Shown: positions 39,653 through 49,928, numbered from the stretch's first letter. The stretch: DNA of 64,000 bases from Alloascoidea africana (GCA_030581615.1 JAKTTT010000021.1:248001-312000); one strand, 5' to 3'. Made by a program: numbers and translations. The notes: generated from the letters alone by a model not told the origin.

Positions 39653-41479
39653 ATGAGACCTTCTAGCTTCACCAGTGCTATAACGACGCTGTTACTGGTG
39701 GCAACAGCAAAGGCCTCGAGTACTGCCGATGCTCTATTTAGCAATTCAGCTTTAAATGATGCCGATGTTTCTCATTCATTTGCAGACCCAAACTTTTGTT
39801 CTATTGGCCATAATATCGTTCTCGATAGTGCTGGACAGACGTTTGACAGCATAGAGGACACAAATAGGCGGGTACGACCTTTTTTGAAAGACATTTTAAC
39901 AACAGATTATTTCAAATATTTCAAAGTCGATTTGTATGGTCGTCAATGTCCTTACTGGCCCGATAATGGCATGTGCGCGAGCAGGTCCTGCTCTGTTGAT
40001 ACGATTGATGATTACAAAGACCTTCCTGATATGTGGAGGCCTGAAAACTTGGGAAAGTTTGCGGATAATTCGCTTTACAAGAAAAAACAACAGGAATATC
40101 AAAATGGCAGAATCATCAAAGACTTGGATGAAAGTATAGAAGAAAGCTGTTTAGATGATGATATTCCTTCGGATTTACTGGAGGATGATCCATTTCGTGA
40201 TTACTGTCTTCCGGAAGACTCCTCTTATGACTCGCCAGGCGTTTATGTCTCTTTGCCTGATAATCCAGAGCGCTTTACCGGTTACGGTGGCGCCCAGTCT
40301 TTCCAAGTTTGGGGTGCAATCTATCAAGAAAACTGCTTTCGTGAAAAATGGAACGTTAAATTACCAGAGGCAGGACAACCGCTAAAAAATGTTTTAACAG
40401 AATTTTCAAAAAGTGAAATCATGCGTGACTCCACTGGAGAGAAGGCTAGAGATTTGATGAATGAGGCTGCTGAACAGTGTATTGAGAAACGTGTCTTTTA
40501 CCGTCTCATTTCTGGAATGCATGCTTCTATATCCACCCATCTGTGTAATGAATGGCTTGATCCGATGACCACTGAATGGGGGCCCAACCTAGAGTGTTTT
40601 ATGACAAAAGTTGGAAATTTCCCCGACCGTTTAGCAAACATTTATTTCAATTATGCCATAGTCTCAAGAGCCATTTCAAAACTTACAAACTACATGAAAG
40701 AAATTGTGTTTTGTCCTTTGAACATGGATACAGATGAAGAGACAAGAAACTTACTCACAAAAATTACAGATGCGATTGACGCCAGCGATGCCCCCCAGTT
40801 TGATGAAGCTGTGATGTTTGCAGATGCCGAAGGAGTTGCTCTAAAAGAAGAGTTTCGTCTACGATTCAGAAACGTCAGCGCTATAATGGATTGTGTTGGT
40901 TGTGATCGATGCCGTCTATGGGGTAAAGTTCAAACGTTGGGATACGGAACCGCTTTAAAGATTTTATTTGAGTTGCCAACAGATGGTAAACAAAACGGTG
41001 AATCAAATTACGATATCACAAAGTTGAGAAAAATTGAGCTTGTGGGGCTTATCAATACATTTGATCGTTTATCCAAATCGATCGAATCTATTGAAAAATT
41101 TAGAAAACAGCTCAGTCATGAGTTATACGGATCAGATGATGACAAAAATACATCTGAAACAGAAGATTATCCTGCAAATTATGCATATTACAACGATGAA
41201 GAATTAAATGAAATTGAAGACCAGGAGGAGGAGGAAGAGGAACTGGTTCAAGTTAGAAAGCCTACAAAATCCAAACCCACTTTTAAAGAAGCCCTGGATC
41301 AAGAACTGAAAAACTTTGGTGAGGCTTTCAAGTTTATATTTCGATCATATGTGGATCTGCCCAAAAACCTATGGCACATCTCTGTGCATTATGGGAATAA
41401 ATGGTGGAATAGGCTTATTGGAAGAGATATTGGAAATGTGGATACGGAACAGAGTAGACTGTACAAAGTAGAATTATGA
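39653..41479 (+). CDS. ERO1: Ero1, ER thiol oxidase that recharges protein disulfide isomerase
   Basis: A 608-residue FAD flavoenzyme of the ER lumen that passes electrons from PDI to oxygen. A signal peptide (MRPSSFTSAITTLLLVATAKA) is followed by the shuttle loop QCPYWPDNGMCASRSCSV with Cys99, Cys108 and Cys113. YVSLPDNPERFTGYGG and the ISGMHASISTHL segment are FAD-pocket signatures. The active site CVGCDRC gives Cys414, Cys417 and Cys420 in the invariant CxxCxxC spacing, followed by RLWGKVQTLGYGTALK. The C-terminal tail is acidic (DQEEEEEELVQ) then amphipathic, as in fungal Ero1 tails that hold the protein at the membrane. No intron. A second, independent ER sulfhydryl oxidase (ERV2) lies 21 kb away. 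Confidence 0.97.
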   Translation: MRPSSFTSAITTLLLVATAKASSTADALFSNSALNDADVSHSFADPNFCSIGHNIVLDSAGQTFDSIEDTNRRVRPFLKDILTTDYFKYFKVDLYGRQCPYWPDNGMCASRSCSVDTIDDYKDLPDMWRPENLGKFADNSLYKKKQQEYQNGRIIKDLDESIEESCLDDDIPSDLLEDDPFRDYCLPEDSSYDSPGVYVSLPDNPERFTGYGGAQSFQVWGAIYQENCFREKWNVKLPEAGQPLKNVLTEFSKSEIMRDSTGEKARDLMNEAAEQCIEKRVFYRLISGMHASISTHLCNEWLDPMTTEWGPNLECFMTKVGNFPDRLANIYFNYAIVSRAISKLTNYMKEIVFCPLNMDTDEETRNLLTKITDAIDASDAPQFDEAVMFADAEGVALKEEFRLRFRNVSAIMDCVGCDRCRLWGKVQTLGYGTALKILFELPTDGKQNGESNYDITKLRKIELVGLINTFDRLSKSIESIEKFRKQLSHELYGSDDDKNTSETEDYPANYAYYNDEELNEIEDQEEEEEELVQVRKPTKSKPTFKEALDQELKNFGEAFKFIFRSYVDLPKNLWHISVHYGNKWWNRLIGRDIGNVDTEQSRLYKVEL

Positions 41480-41873
41480 TTAATAAAAACTTGGAGACTA
41501 TGACTTACTAAAAAATATAGTTTATTTATGAGATTTTTTTTTTGAAAAAATGCTTCTTTTGGTAACTACTAAGCATACTTTCTTGTCAAAGTAATTAGTA
41601 ATGGTGTAAAAGATTCTGGCTGGAAAACACAGACTCAGCATACAAAAGAAACAAGGGAAATTTGTTCAACTGATAATCTCTCATATCATTAAAACATATA
41701 CATTTTATCAATAATTAGTTACATGAATCTCAATTTCTGCATTCACAAACCCTTGCATTAATGTCTTTTGTTCTCAACTACTGCTTCTTATCTTTCCTTT
41801 CCTCATTAATTCCTCTTTCTCTCTTCAATTCTTCTCTTGTGATTCCAATTCAAACAAAAAGAACTGTAGGATC
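41480..41873. other. Intergenic region between ERO1 and the Par32-like gene
   Basis: 394 bp, AT-rich; contains the ERO1 3' end and a pyrimidine-rich tract (41760-41835) likely belonging to the downstream promoter. No gene seen. Confidence 0.5.
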
Positions 41874-42533
41874 ATGAGCGTTTATAGTTCAACTGGAAGA
41901 GGGGGATTTGGCAATATTGTCAAATCGCCAATGACGTTGAGCTTGACGCCAGTTTCAAGTCCTTCTCCTATTCAACATTACAAATCACCAGAAGATAAAT
42001 TTTACTCTGGGAGAGGTGGATCCGGAAATAAACACAACATTGCTCATTTAAAAGTTCAAACCCCTCTTGAATATTTAAAAGAGGTTGAGCATGTTTTGGG
42101 GACTGAACCGGAACAGTTTTCCGTTGGTCGTGGGGGTCAGGGAAACATCGTTAGGAAACGCGCAGATTCAAATCAATCGGAAGACCACAAATCAGAAAGG
42201 TTCTTGTCTCCCTTTTCCAATCAGAAAAAGTCATCCAAGGTTTTTGATGAGTCTGAATCCGCGATTGATGAAGATACGAAAGAGTACAGCGTCCCTTTGT
42301 CTCAGAATCTCCAGTACCGTGCAAACCCAGCAAGTCTGCCAGTTGTTCAGCCTAGAATAGCCATCACAAATGAAAACGAAATTACAATTCCAGTCTGTGA
42401 AATTAAGCATGGAAAGCGCCAACTTCGAACACTTCACTCGTATGATGGCAACATGAGAACCGAGCTGAAAAGCACTCCTAGTGCTCATTTTGGATTATGG
42501 ACAAGGCTCAAAACCTCTCTCTCGCATCAATAA
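41874..42533 (+). CDS. Par32-like protein with GRGGxGN repeats (DUF3602)
   Basis: A 219-residue disordered protein with three copies of the diagnostic glycine motif: STGRGGFGNIV (residues 6-16), YSGRGGSGNK (about 44-53) and SVGRGGQGNIV (about 84-94). In S. cerevisiae the family includes Par32, a TORC1/Npr1-controlled phosphoprotein that inhibits the Mep1 and Mep3 ammonium channels, and the related YDL173W. Many serines near basic residues fit regulation by phosphorylation. The C-terminal half is lysine/serine-rich without further motifs. The orthologue cannot be fixed between the two yeast relatives, so no symbol is given. The presence of a GATA nitrogen factor in the window is suggestive but not evidence of a link. 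Confidence 0.85.
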   Translation: MSVYSSTGRGGFGNIVKSPMTLSLTPVSSPSPIQHYKSPEDKFYSGRGGSGNKHNIAHLKVQTPLEYLKEVEHVLGTEPEQFSVGRGGQGNIVRKRADSNQSEDHKSERFLSPFSNQKKSSKVFDESESAIDEDTKEYSVPLSQNLQYRANPASLPVVQPRIAITNENEITIPVCEIKHGKRQLRTLHSYDGNMRTELKSTPSAHFGLWTRLKTSLSHQ

Positions 42534-42708
42534 TTGATCCGAGCTGGTTTTGACTTTTTAGCTTTAGTTTATCCGCCCAGTCGTGGATGGGGACGGGCAT
42601 TTGACCGAAGACTTCCACACAGCGTTACAAATAGATTTCCAATTTTCGTTTTATAATCCACTCTTTCCCCCCCTCCTTATCTCCACACTTCACCAGTCAA
42701 TCGACAAA

Positions 42709-43821
42709 ATGGCACCCATAAACATTGGAATTATAGGTACAGGGGTTAGTACCGTACTACAAATCTGACAATGACGTTGAGTAGCAAACTAACCCAGGTT
42801 CCAGATTTTTGCCTCTGAGGTTCATCTCCCAGTTATCCAAAAAAGCGAATCCCTGGGACTCTCTGCCGTGTTTAACCGGACCAAAGAAAAGGCAGAGAAA
42901 TTTGCCCAAGAGGCTGGCGATTCCAACATTTCTGTCCACGATGACCTTGAGTCGATTCTGAAGGACTCAAACGTGGACGCTGTCGATGTGCTTCTCCCTT
43001 CCAAGTTCAATTATGAAACTGTGCGGGCTGCAATCGAAGCTGGGAAAGCTATTGCCCTTGAGAAGCCAATTGCAGAGAACCTGGAGCAGGCTCAAAAGAT
43101 TGTAGAGTTGGCCAGTGGCACGGATGTGCCTGTCATGGTCTTGGAGAATTGGTGTTTTTTCAAAGCAATTGACAAAATTAAGGAGTTGCTTCCCAAAATT
43201 GAACCCGTCGTGTCCTTTATCCACCAGGGCACTGGTACTTATTCAACCACAAACAAGTACATTACAAAGTCGACATGGAGATTGCACACAACTACCCCTG
43301 GCGAGTTTCTCTCAGATGGAGGTGTGCATCAGGTGGCACTGTTTACCGAGGTGCTCGGCCCGGTGGAAACGATAAGTGGACAGGCAAAACAGGTACGCCC
43401 CGAATCTGGCGCCGAGGACGTGATCTTCTCCACTGTAAAGTTGGAATCAGGAGTAATTGGAACCTGGATTTACGGGTCCTCTTTTGGATCTACCAGAAAG
43501 GTAATTGAGTTCACGATCCTTGGCGAAAATGGGTCAATTGTTTATGATCTTTCTCCAGGTAAGAAAGCCACCGTCACTTTACGAACGGGCTCAACCTATG
43601 AATCACCCAACAAAACAGAAGAAATTTTCAATGTGGAAGAGGATGATGATACAAAAGGAGTCAGCTCCGAGTTTGAAAACTTTGCTGCTGCGGTGGCCAC
43701 AAAGGATAAACAGATATTGAGAGTGACACCCGAGAAGGCATTCCACCATTTTGCAGTCATTGTTGCTGGAGTTGAAAGTTCAAGAAATGGAGGTTCTTCA
43801 GTTACAGTTCAAAAGCCATAA
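42709..43821 (+). CDS. Gfo/Idh/MocA-family NAD(P)-dependent oxidoreductase, two exons
   Basis: Exon 1 (42709-42744) encodes MAPINIGIIGTG, intron 42745-42804 (60 nt, GTTAGT donor, ACTAAC branch point), exon 2 42805-43821; total 350 residues. The intron falls inside the Rossmann nucleotide-binding motif: GIIGTG joins IFASEVHLPVI to make the family GxGxxA/S fingerprint, and the second of two nearby AG acceptors is the one that keeps it. LLPSKFNYETVRAAIEAGKAIALEKPIAENLEQA holds the conserved EKP lysine used for cofactor and catalysis, and LSDGGVHQVALF matches the substrate-domain GxxxDxxxH region with His in place. Relatives include dimeric dihydrodiol and glucose-fructose-type dehydrogenases. 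Substrate unknown. It converges on the MFS gene 48 bp away. Confidence 0.88.
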
Positions 43822-43869
43822 AAAACAAAACCACAAAAAATTAAACAAGTTTTATTCTGTCTATACAAT

Positions 43870-45462
43870 TCAGGAGCTTCTTGCGCCCAATCTATCTGCG
43901 TATTTCAGTCTTCTCCCACCAAGCTTTTGTGTAAGAACCTGACAAACGAGAGAAGATATAATACTGAGACCAAGAATCCCAACCATTACCATATTGCTCT
44001 TCTTGTATAGGTTGTCCTGATCCCCCTTCCAACCTGTGTAAAGCGCGTACGTGGTCATGACCGATCCCAGGTTTCCAAGACCAGACACAAGAGCAGCGCT
44101 TGTAGCAGACCCCACGTCTCCGTACAAAGGTCCGAATATTTCGGAGGCCCAAGTCATAGAGACCGGAACCGTTGGTCCTAGTCCGTAGCCGCAGATTAAA
44201 AGCCCCACGTACCGGGCCCATTTGTTATGTGCATAGCAGGAAACAAAGAGACCAGTGATGATTATGAGACAGCCAACGATGAAAAAGATACATCTAAATC
44301 GTCGAAATCTGTCGGAAAGCGGTGTAAGCGTTAGAATTCCCACGAGATCACAGATCCATATAGGAGCGTAAAGCAGAGACACCTGGATCGATGTCAGATC
44401 AGGATTGTTTGTTTGAATGATGATTGTGCCAAATACAGCAAGACCATATCCCGTACCAACTGCTCCAAAGTACATGAGAATGATGGGCCAAATTCTAATG
44501 TCTGCAATGATGGGGAGCAGATCTCGTAGGGTCCATTTCACGTTTTTGTACCTGCCTTGCAAATCTTTCAGATGGAGGCTTGCTTCCTCACCCTTCAAAG
44601 GCGGAACAGGCGTCGGCTGAAGCCATTTGCTAACTTGTTTTAGCTTCCTGGCCAAGAAAGAGTGCTCTGTAGAATTGAGTTCATCTTCCGGACCAGTGAC
44701 AACTGTAGGGCGATCTGGAAGCCACCACAAAAGGGTCATCCCGACTACTATGGTGATACAGCCATAAATCAGAAACAACCACTGATAACCGGTGTATCCT
44801 CGCTGGCCATCCATTTTCTGGAACCCTGCGGATACCAGTCCTGCAACTGCGTAGGCCACTTGGGCCGCGGTATAGTAGTAGCCTATTCTTCTAGCGGTTC
44901 GTTTCGAAGGGTACCATAGTGTGATGTAGTAGGTCATGCCAGGCCAGAGACCAGCGGTGACAACACCTGTGATGAAGCGAATCGCAATCAGTCCATGTGC
45001 ATTTGTAAGAGCGGCGTAGCAGGCATAGACGAGTCCGATACTGACGACGATTCTGCTTATCCATGTCTGAGGAGGGAGCCTCGTCATGACGAGGTTCATT
45101 GGAACGTCAAAGAGAATAAACCCGACATAGTCGAGAGCGCTTGCGGTGGACAGCTGTTTTGCAGTGAGATTCAGATACTGTCTCATGGAGTGTCCCTCGG
45201 ACGAATTCATCGTGAGCGAGACACCATAGGAAGCTGCTCCAAATGAAGTCAGAAAGTAGAGGGTCCAAAGTGCGGGAATTATCCTCTTGTCCAACTTTCT
45301 ATAAATGTGGTCGAGATGTGCCTCTTCTTCGCTGCTGAGTGGTTCAGAAGGGATCGTATTCTCTTCATCGGAAAGGTTGGTCTTGTGAGTTACACCAAGA
45401 TCCTTCCCCAATGGATGTTGGGACGACGCTGAAGAGGACGAGGACAAAGAGTGACGGGTCAT
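43870..45462 (-). CDS. Allantoate-permease-type (ACS family) MFS transporter
   Basis: A 530-residue plasma-membrane anion:cation symporter of the Dal5/Tna1/Vht1 group with about 12 membrane helices. Family signatures include HLDHIYRKLDKRIIPALWTLYFL before helix 1, YVGFILFDVPMNLVM, the large RFITGVVTAGLWPGMTYYI (a substitute for the usual GxxEAG/FPG motif), WYPSKRTARRIGYYYTAAQ after helix 4, and GYQWLFLIYGC before helix 6. Members carry organic anions such as allantoate, nicotinate, pantothenate or biotin; which applies here is unclear. The open frame runs upstream through a GTG, but ATG 45462 is preceded by a good TATA box, so it is taken. Transcribed toward the Gfo/Idh/MocA gene. Confidence 0.88.
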   Translation of the reverse strand: MTRHSLSSSSSASSQHPLGKDLGVTHKTNLSDEENTIPSEPLSSEEEAHLDHIYRKLDKRIIPALWTLYFLTSFGAASYGVSLTMNSSEGHSMRQYLNLTAKQLSTASALDYVGFILFDVPMNLVMTRLPPQTWISRIVVSIGLVYACYAALTNAHGLIAIRFITGVVTAGLWPGMTYYITLWYPSKRTARRIGYYYTAAQVAYAVAGLVSAGFQKMDGQRGYTGYQWLFLIYGCITIVVGMTLLWWLPDRPTVVTGPEDELNSTEHSFLARKLKQVSKWLQPTPVPPLKGEEASLHLKDLQGRYKNVKWTLRDLLPIIADIRIWPIILMYFGAVGTGYGLAVFGTIIIQTNNPDLTSIQVSLLYAPIWICDLVGILTLTPLSDRFRRFRCIFFIVGCLIIITGLFVSCYAHNKWARYVGLLICGYGLGPTVPVSMTWASEIFGPLYGDVGSATSAALVSGLGNLGSVMTTYALYTGWKGDQDNLYKKSNMVMVGILGLSIISSLVCQVLTQKLGGRRLKYADRLGARSS

Positions 45463-45507
45463 TATGTGGAGTCTTGCTTGCTCTTTCAATAAAGACTTCA
45501 GTACGGC

Positions 45508-45661
45508 TTTATATACCACTAAAGGGAAGGAAGAAGCGGAGAAAATAGAAGGTTGGATTGGGCTCGGAAAGTGAAGCGATCAGTATGAAAAATTGAAAGG
45601 AATATGGGGTGGGGAGTGAGTGAGTTACATGACTACTTTTTTTGTTGAGTCATCTGAGTCA
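45508..45661 (-). promoter_or_regulatory. TATA box and paired TGAGTCA sites of the MFS gene
   Basis: TATATAAA (minus strand) at 45508-45515 lies about 46-53 nt before the ATG. Two perfect TGAGTCA elements, 45646-45652 and 45655-45661, sit nine bases apart, about 190 nt upstream, and a one-off copy (TGACTCG) follows at 45672-45678. TGASTCA is the Gcn4 site (also bound by some AP-1 proteins), so induction by amino-acid starvation is a reasonable inference. Confidence 0.6.
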
Positions 45662-45901
45662 TGGCGGCATATGACTCGTCGTGATTGGGCACCTCACCGG
45701 AATGATTCATCACCCTACGAATATAATATTCACTTAAAACTGGAAGACATTTCCGATTTCACCCAGAGTAAGGCTATTGGTTTTGCCAGTCGCTAAACAG
45801 ACCCTGCTTCCATAAAGATTTTCCAGTGCTTACGAGACTGCCCCAAAAACGATTGATACATTTGTTTGTTTTACACTTCATTTACATCACACAGAGAATA
45901 T

Positions 45902-47165
45902 CTAATGCGCATCCAAAGAGCCGTCTTCCGTTTTCACCTTCTTGCGTTTCCCCAGATTGTCCTCTTGCGCATCTGCTTCCGGGCTTTTGCGCTTACCTGA
46001 ATCATCTTGCTGTTTAATCTTCAAATCTCTCTTCTGGAAAAAATCATCTAGCCCGTTCTTTTTCTTCTTTTTAGGACTCTCTATTTTCACCTTATGTTCT
46101 GTCTCTTGCTCTTTTGGAGCTTCTTTCTTAGTGAAAAAGCTTTCTATCCCCTTGGGAGCCTTTTTCACAGGTACTGGTTTTGTCAACTCTTCCCAATTGT
46201 TCCCAATCTTGCCGACTTCTTTCGGAACTTGATACCACTCCAGATCCTCACATTGATAAGGCTTTAGTATCTTACCCAGCTCTTCTGAGTTGTCCATTGT
46301 CGACCAGTCGATAAACCCGGGCTTTATCCACGTCTCAAACTCTTGTTCGCCAGGCTTTAAAACCACTGGCATTCTCTCATGAAGCCATCGTAGCTGCTTC
46401 GGTGCACTCGTAGTTATAATTGTAAAAGTGTATAGTTCAACCATATCTCCATCTTCTCCATCAGGGAAAGTTGCCTTATCCCAGAGTCCTGCGAGATACA
46501 TTAGTTTGCCATCTTTTCTCTTGATGTAGTACGGTGTTTTCTCAACATTTGTCTTTTTCGCTCCTTTTTGCACCTTGTGCCATTCGTAGTAGCCCTGGAT
46601 TGGAACCACACATCGTTTTCTATTTCTCATGCTTATCCACATTGATCGCTGGGACCTTACACTATCATCTCTTGCATTGAAAGTTTTCAATGTCCTAGTC
46701 TGTTGCTTAGTTGAGGTGTATTTCGAATCTAAAAAATAAATACATACTGCGCAAAGCCCGGCTTTTGCTTTGTCCACGATGGAACAAGACCCCATTTCAT
46801 ATAATGTAGAATAGCCCGTTCAGTTGGTTCGTTCGAGGATTCATTATTGTTGTGATTATCTTCCTCAGTGTCTCTCAATCGATAGACTGCTGACATCTGA
46901 TTTGGACCAATATTATAACTAGTAGTTAAGATATCTCAGTTAATAGATGCACACAGATCAACTGAGATAAAGTAAAGATACCTACGAAGGATGGGATTGG
47001 TTCTCGTTTATAACATCAGTTTGGAGTCCAGTGGACTCAAACACTAGATTTGATAGCTCGCCTGGCGCCTGATCATCAGAAAAGTAAATTAGCATCAGCA
47101 ACAAGATAGACACTGTTCAATTGACCCAGAAGACTCACTATGGCTAGAGAATATCGTCCACACAT
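45902..47165 (-). CDS. SRAP-domain protein (HMCES/YedK family), four exons
   Basis: Exons 47165-47139, 47068-46986, 46918-46748 and 46694-45902 give 357 residues. The protein starts MCGRYSLAI, so Cys2 is the catalytic nucleophile that forms a thiazolidine crosslink with abasic sites in single-stranded DNA. SYNIGPNQ, KWGLVPSWTKQ, TLKTFNARDDSV (active-site Asn), VPIQGYYEWHK (Glu) and LHERMPVVL (His) complete the site, and several of these form only across exon joins. The S. cerevisiae relative is YMR114C (368 residues). The C-terminal 110 residues are lysine-rich and contain two PCNA-box-like elements, KGIESFFTKK and NGLDDFFQKR. The first intron follows codon 9; donors are GTGAGT, GTAGGT and GTATGT. 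Confidence 0.92.
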
Positions 47166-47245
47166 TAGTTCTCGCTTCTGGCCTCTGATAGTGGGAGGAG
47201 AAATCTAAAGTGCGTGTGGAGGTCCTTTACAATCTACACCTTCAC

Positions 47246-47272
47246 ATGAACAGTCAACGGTCACAACCATGA
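47246..47272 (+). promoter_or_regulatory. Upstream open reading frame overlapping the Mgr3-like start (ATGA)
   Basis: An 8-codon frame begins at ATG 47246 and its TGA (47270-47272) overlaps the next gene's ATG (47269-47271) as ATGA. It is the nearest upstream ATG. If it lies in the transcript, it could limit or couple initiation of the mitochondrial protein. Transcript start is unknown. Confidence 0.5.
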
Positions 47273-48776
47273 TAACAGTGAAGAGAATAGGCACGGCTAG
47301 GCTAGTTAAAACAGTGAACTGCCCAGCTCGGCTACTTTGGACCCGTCCACGGCTTGTGATGCGCTATGGCCTAGCGTTGAGTCAGTGTAACCACAAGCGG
47401 TTTCGATCGGCAACTTCTGGGTACTATTACATCCCACCAGAGCCAAAATCAAGACTAAAGTATTATGTATCGGGATTGATACTGCTAGGATCCTGGTGGT
47501 ACTGGTATTCCTACTCGAGCTTCCCCAAGCCAGTGGCAAAACACCTTCGTGAAGGTTTAAAAGCTGAAATGAAGGTGGGGACTAATGGCGAGCAGCAACC
47601 TGACTATGAACTAGCACTTGACCACTATAAGCGAGCATTGCATGAGGCAGACGATCATCAACTGGACCCTCTATCTGACAATTATACCGGAATTCTTTTA
47701 AAAATCGGAAATGCCTTGGAAAAGCTGAGGAGATATGATCAAGCCATTGACCTATATGGCAACCTTTCTACGGCCTATGTCACTGCTCTAAAAGATTCCA
47801 ACACAAGCTCCAAAGTTGCAGATTCAGAACTACGATCTCACTATTTGCAACGAGGTCTGAGAGTAGCCATAAGATTGGCAAAGATCCTTACACAGAATAC
47901 GGCAAACATAGGGGTTGCTAAACAAGTACTGGAATACCATCTGGAGGCCGCCAAGAGGGAAGGTTTTAGAAATGGTGGTGATCAGATAAAACAAAAGAAG
48001 GAAGATCTAAAGGTAAAAAACAGCGATTTGGATGTGTTTCTTCAAGAACAGGATAATATCATTCTTCCTGTGAACTATGGAGCAATTCCTGTGCACGCTG
48101 ATGTCTGGCAAAAGTACAAAGAAGAGATGATGGTAGCGAGAGACTGTGAGTTTGCAATTGATCGTACGACGAAAGACTTGGAGAACTAACTGGCTTGTAA
48201 TAGTATACACAGAGCTTTGCCTAAAGCAGAATGATATATCCGGAGCACTAAAGGCCAAATTGACTTCGATTGACCTTATGATTCTGTCTGGATTCAATCA
48301 CGAAGATGTGCTCATGTCGCGTAAGCTATCTCTACCCCTGAAATATTATCATTTTGTTATTGACTAACCACAAAGCAGATTGCAATTTTGCTTCAATGCT
48401 TTACTTGTATGGAGAACAGCAAGAATCAAAGCAGATCCGTGCACAGAGACAGAGCAACCCAGATCTGGTAAAGCAGAGTCTAGATCTCAAAGATCGCTAC
48501 TATGAAATGGCACGAATGAACTTTGATTATGTTTTCGAGGAGTCCAGAAAGCTAGCGGCTTCCAAGTGGTTCCCAGCCAACAGAATTACATTTGCCAAAG
48601 TATCTGCTCACGCTTTATACGGTCTTGGCGTTGTGCAATTACATGTGGGAAATCGGGATGAAGCCAAGAAGATCCTCTATGAGGTTGTGGGAAGGGCAAA
48701 ACAGCTTGAGCTAGGCGAACTTCAGGCCGAGGCTGAGCGGGAACTGGATAAAGCCAGCACCAACCAGAGCAGTTAG
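47269..48776 (+). CDS. MGR3: Mgr3-like mitochondrial inner-membrane TPR protein, three exons
   Basis: Exons 47269-48145, 48204-48320 and 48379-48776 (introns of 58 nt each, donors GTGAGT and GTAAGC, branch points ACTAAC) encode 463 residues. An arginine-rich presequence (MITVKRIGTARLVKT...) is followed by one membrane helix (YYVSGLILLGSWWYWYSY, residues about 65-85) and a helical-repeat domain with DYELALDHYKRALHEA, TGILLKIGNALEKLRRYDQAIDLYGN and ALYGLGVVQLHVGNRDEAKKIL. This layout matches yeast Mgr3 (501 residues), an adaptor that with Mgr1 feeds substrates to the i-AAA protease Yme1. The middle exon supplies LYTELCLKQNDISGALKAKL. Sequence identity to Mgr3 was judged by architecture and block similarity, so the symbol is moderately certain. 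Confidence 0.78.
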
Positions 48777-49178
48777 AGTACTTTGCTGTTGGCGCCTTGA
48801 GCTCAGTTCAATGATAGACTCTTATCTCGCCGCCATGGTCCAAATCAACTCCGTTTCCAGATCATGACTTGGATTGTTCAGGTCAGAAGCGGCCACTGAA
48901 ACAATGAGCGGCATTGTATATAAATACCCTTAGCATGTGTCCATTATTCGAAAATTAAAAATATCAGCCGAAGTCTTTGGTAGCTTTTTTTATTTTGAGA
49001 TAACTTGAAATATCTTTGTAAATTAAATACGTCCGTCATTGGCTTGTGGACAAATCTTGGCAGATTTTGTTCAGCCATACGCTGGGCTGGTGGTGATGGC
49101 TATGTGTTGAAGTTAAAAGAGGGACACTCCACACAAACCCTTTTTCCTTTGAACTCGAACCCTTGAGACATTTTCCCC
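48777..49178. other. Intergenic region between the Mgr3-like gene and the type II membrane protein gene
   Basis: 402 bp between two plus-strand genes; no gene or motif recognised. Confidence 0.5.
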
Positions 49179-49928
49179 ATGATCACTCTGGGCCCGATGA
49201 AAACCACACGTCCCATTCTCTCGAGGTCACTCAGGCTAATCAAACACAGACTAGTGGTTTTCACAGGGTGCTTTGTGATCCTGTTTTGTCTCACAAACAT
49301 CGCTGTTCTATTCAAAGCCCTGATATTCGAGTTCAACGCAGACAGATTGATTTCAGACCGCATGTCTGTCTATGTGATGAAGGCACCAGAGCGAAACATC
49401 AATAACGAGATCACAGAGTACTTTGATAACGTCCAGATGGTGAAGAATGAAGATGTCCCAGATGTGAAATTAAATATGTCCGAGCTACTCCCTGAAGGTA
49501 CGCCAGAACTCACTGAGAAGGAGACGTTCTACCGACAAAAGTACTATACGGCAGTTCAATCCTGTGCGGGTGGAGACAGCATGCTGTGTCTTATACTCGA
49601 GGACGACGTGACTTTTCTCTTTTCACGGACAGCAACGCGGTGGTGGTTTGCATTCAATACCCTGTCCTGGTTCTCAAACGAAGAGGTTGTTTACGACTGT
49701 TCCAAGTTTGGACTAGGGTTTCTCTCCGCCCCCAACTCCGGCAACAAGGCACAATGTCGTATCGTCCCCAAATCTTACTCGCCCTGTCTCGCATACTACA
49801 TGAGCATTGTCAACTATCCGGCCGATATTGCGCTGGCTGTGGCGACGGAGCAGTGTAGCCTCAAAGCTGGCCGGTTTTTGGCCGTTCAACATTCAGGCGG
49901 GAAAAGTACTCTTGGCCATCAACTGTGA
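49179..49928 (+). CDS. Small type II membrane protein with an EDD motif, possibly PGAP4-like glycosyltransferase
   Basis: A 249-residue protein with a basic cytosolic N-terminus, one signal-anchor helix (VVFTGCFVILFCLTNIAVLF, residues about 26-46) and a lumenal domain. FYRQKYYTAVQSCAGGDSML followed by CLILEDDVTFL resembles the pattern around the catalytic EDD of PGAP4/TMEM246-type GPI-glycan galactosaminyltransferase relatives in fungi (a short acidic motif after a hydrophobic strand). Cysteines are frequent after it (YDCSKFGLGF, CRIVPKSYSPC). The protein is shorter than usual family members, which run above 400 residues, so it may be a diverged or reduced member. An in-frame ATG at 49197 is an alternative start. 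Family assignment is tentative. Confidence 0.55.
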   Translation: MITLGPMKTTRPILSRSLRLIKHRLVVFTGCFVILFCLTNIAVLFKALIFEFNADRLISDRMSVYVMKAPERNINNEITEYFDNVQMVKNEDVPDVKLNMSELLPEGTPELTEKETFYRQKYYTAVQSCAGGDSMLCLILEDDVTFLFSRTATRWWFAFNTLSWFSNEEVVYDCSKFGLGFLSAPNSGNKAQCRIVPKSYSPCLAYYMSIVNYPADIALAVATEQCSLKAGRFLAVQHSGGKSTLGHQL

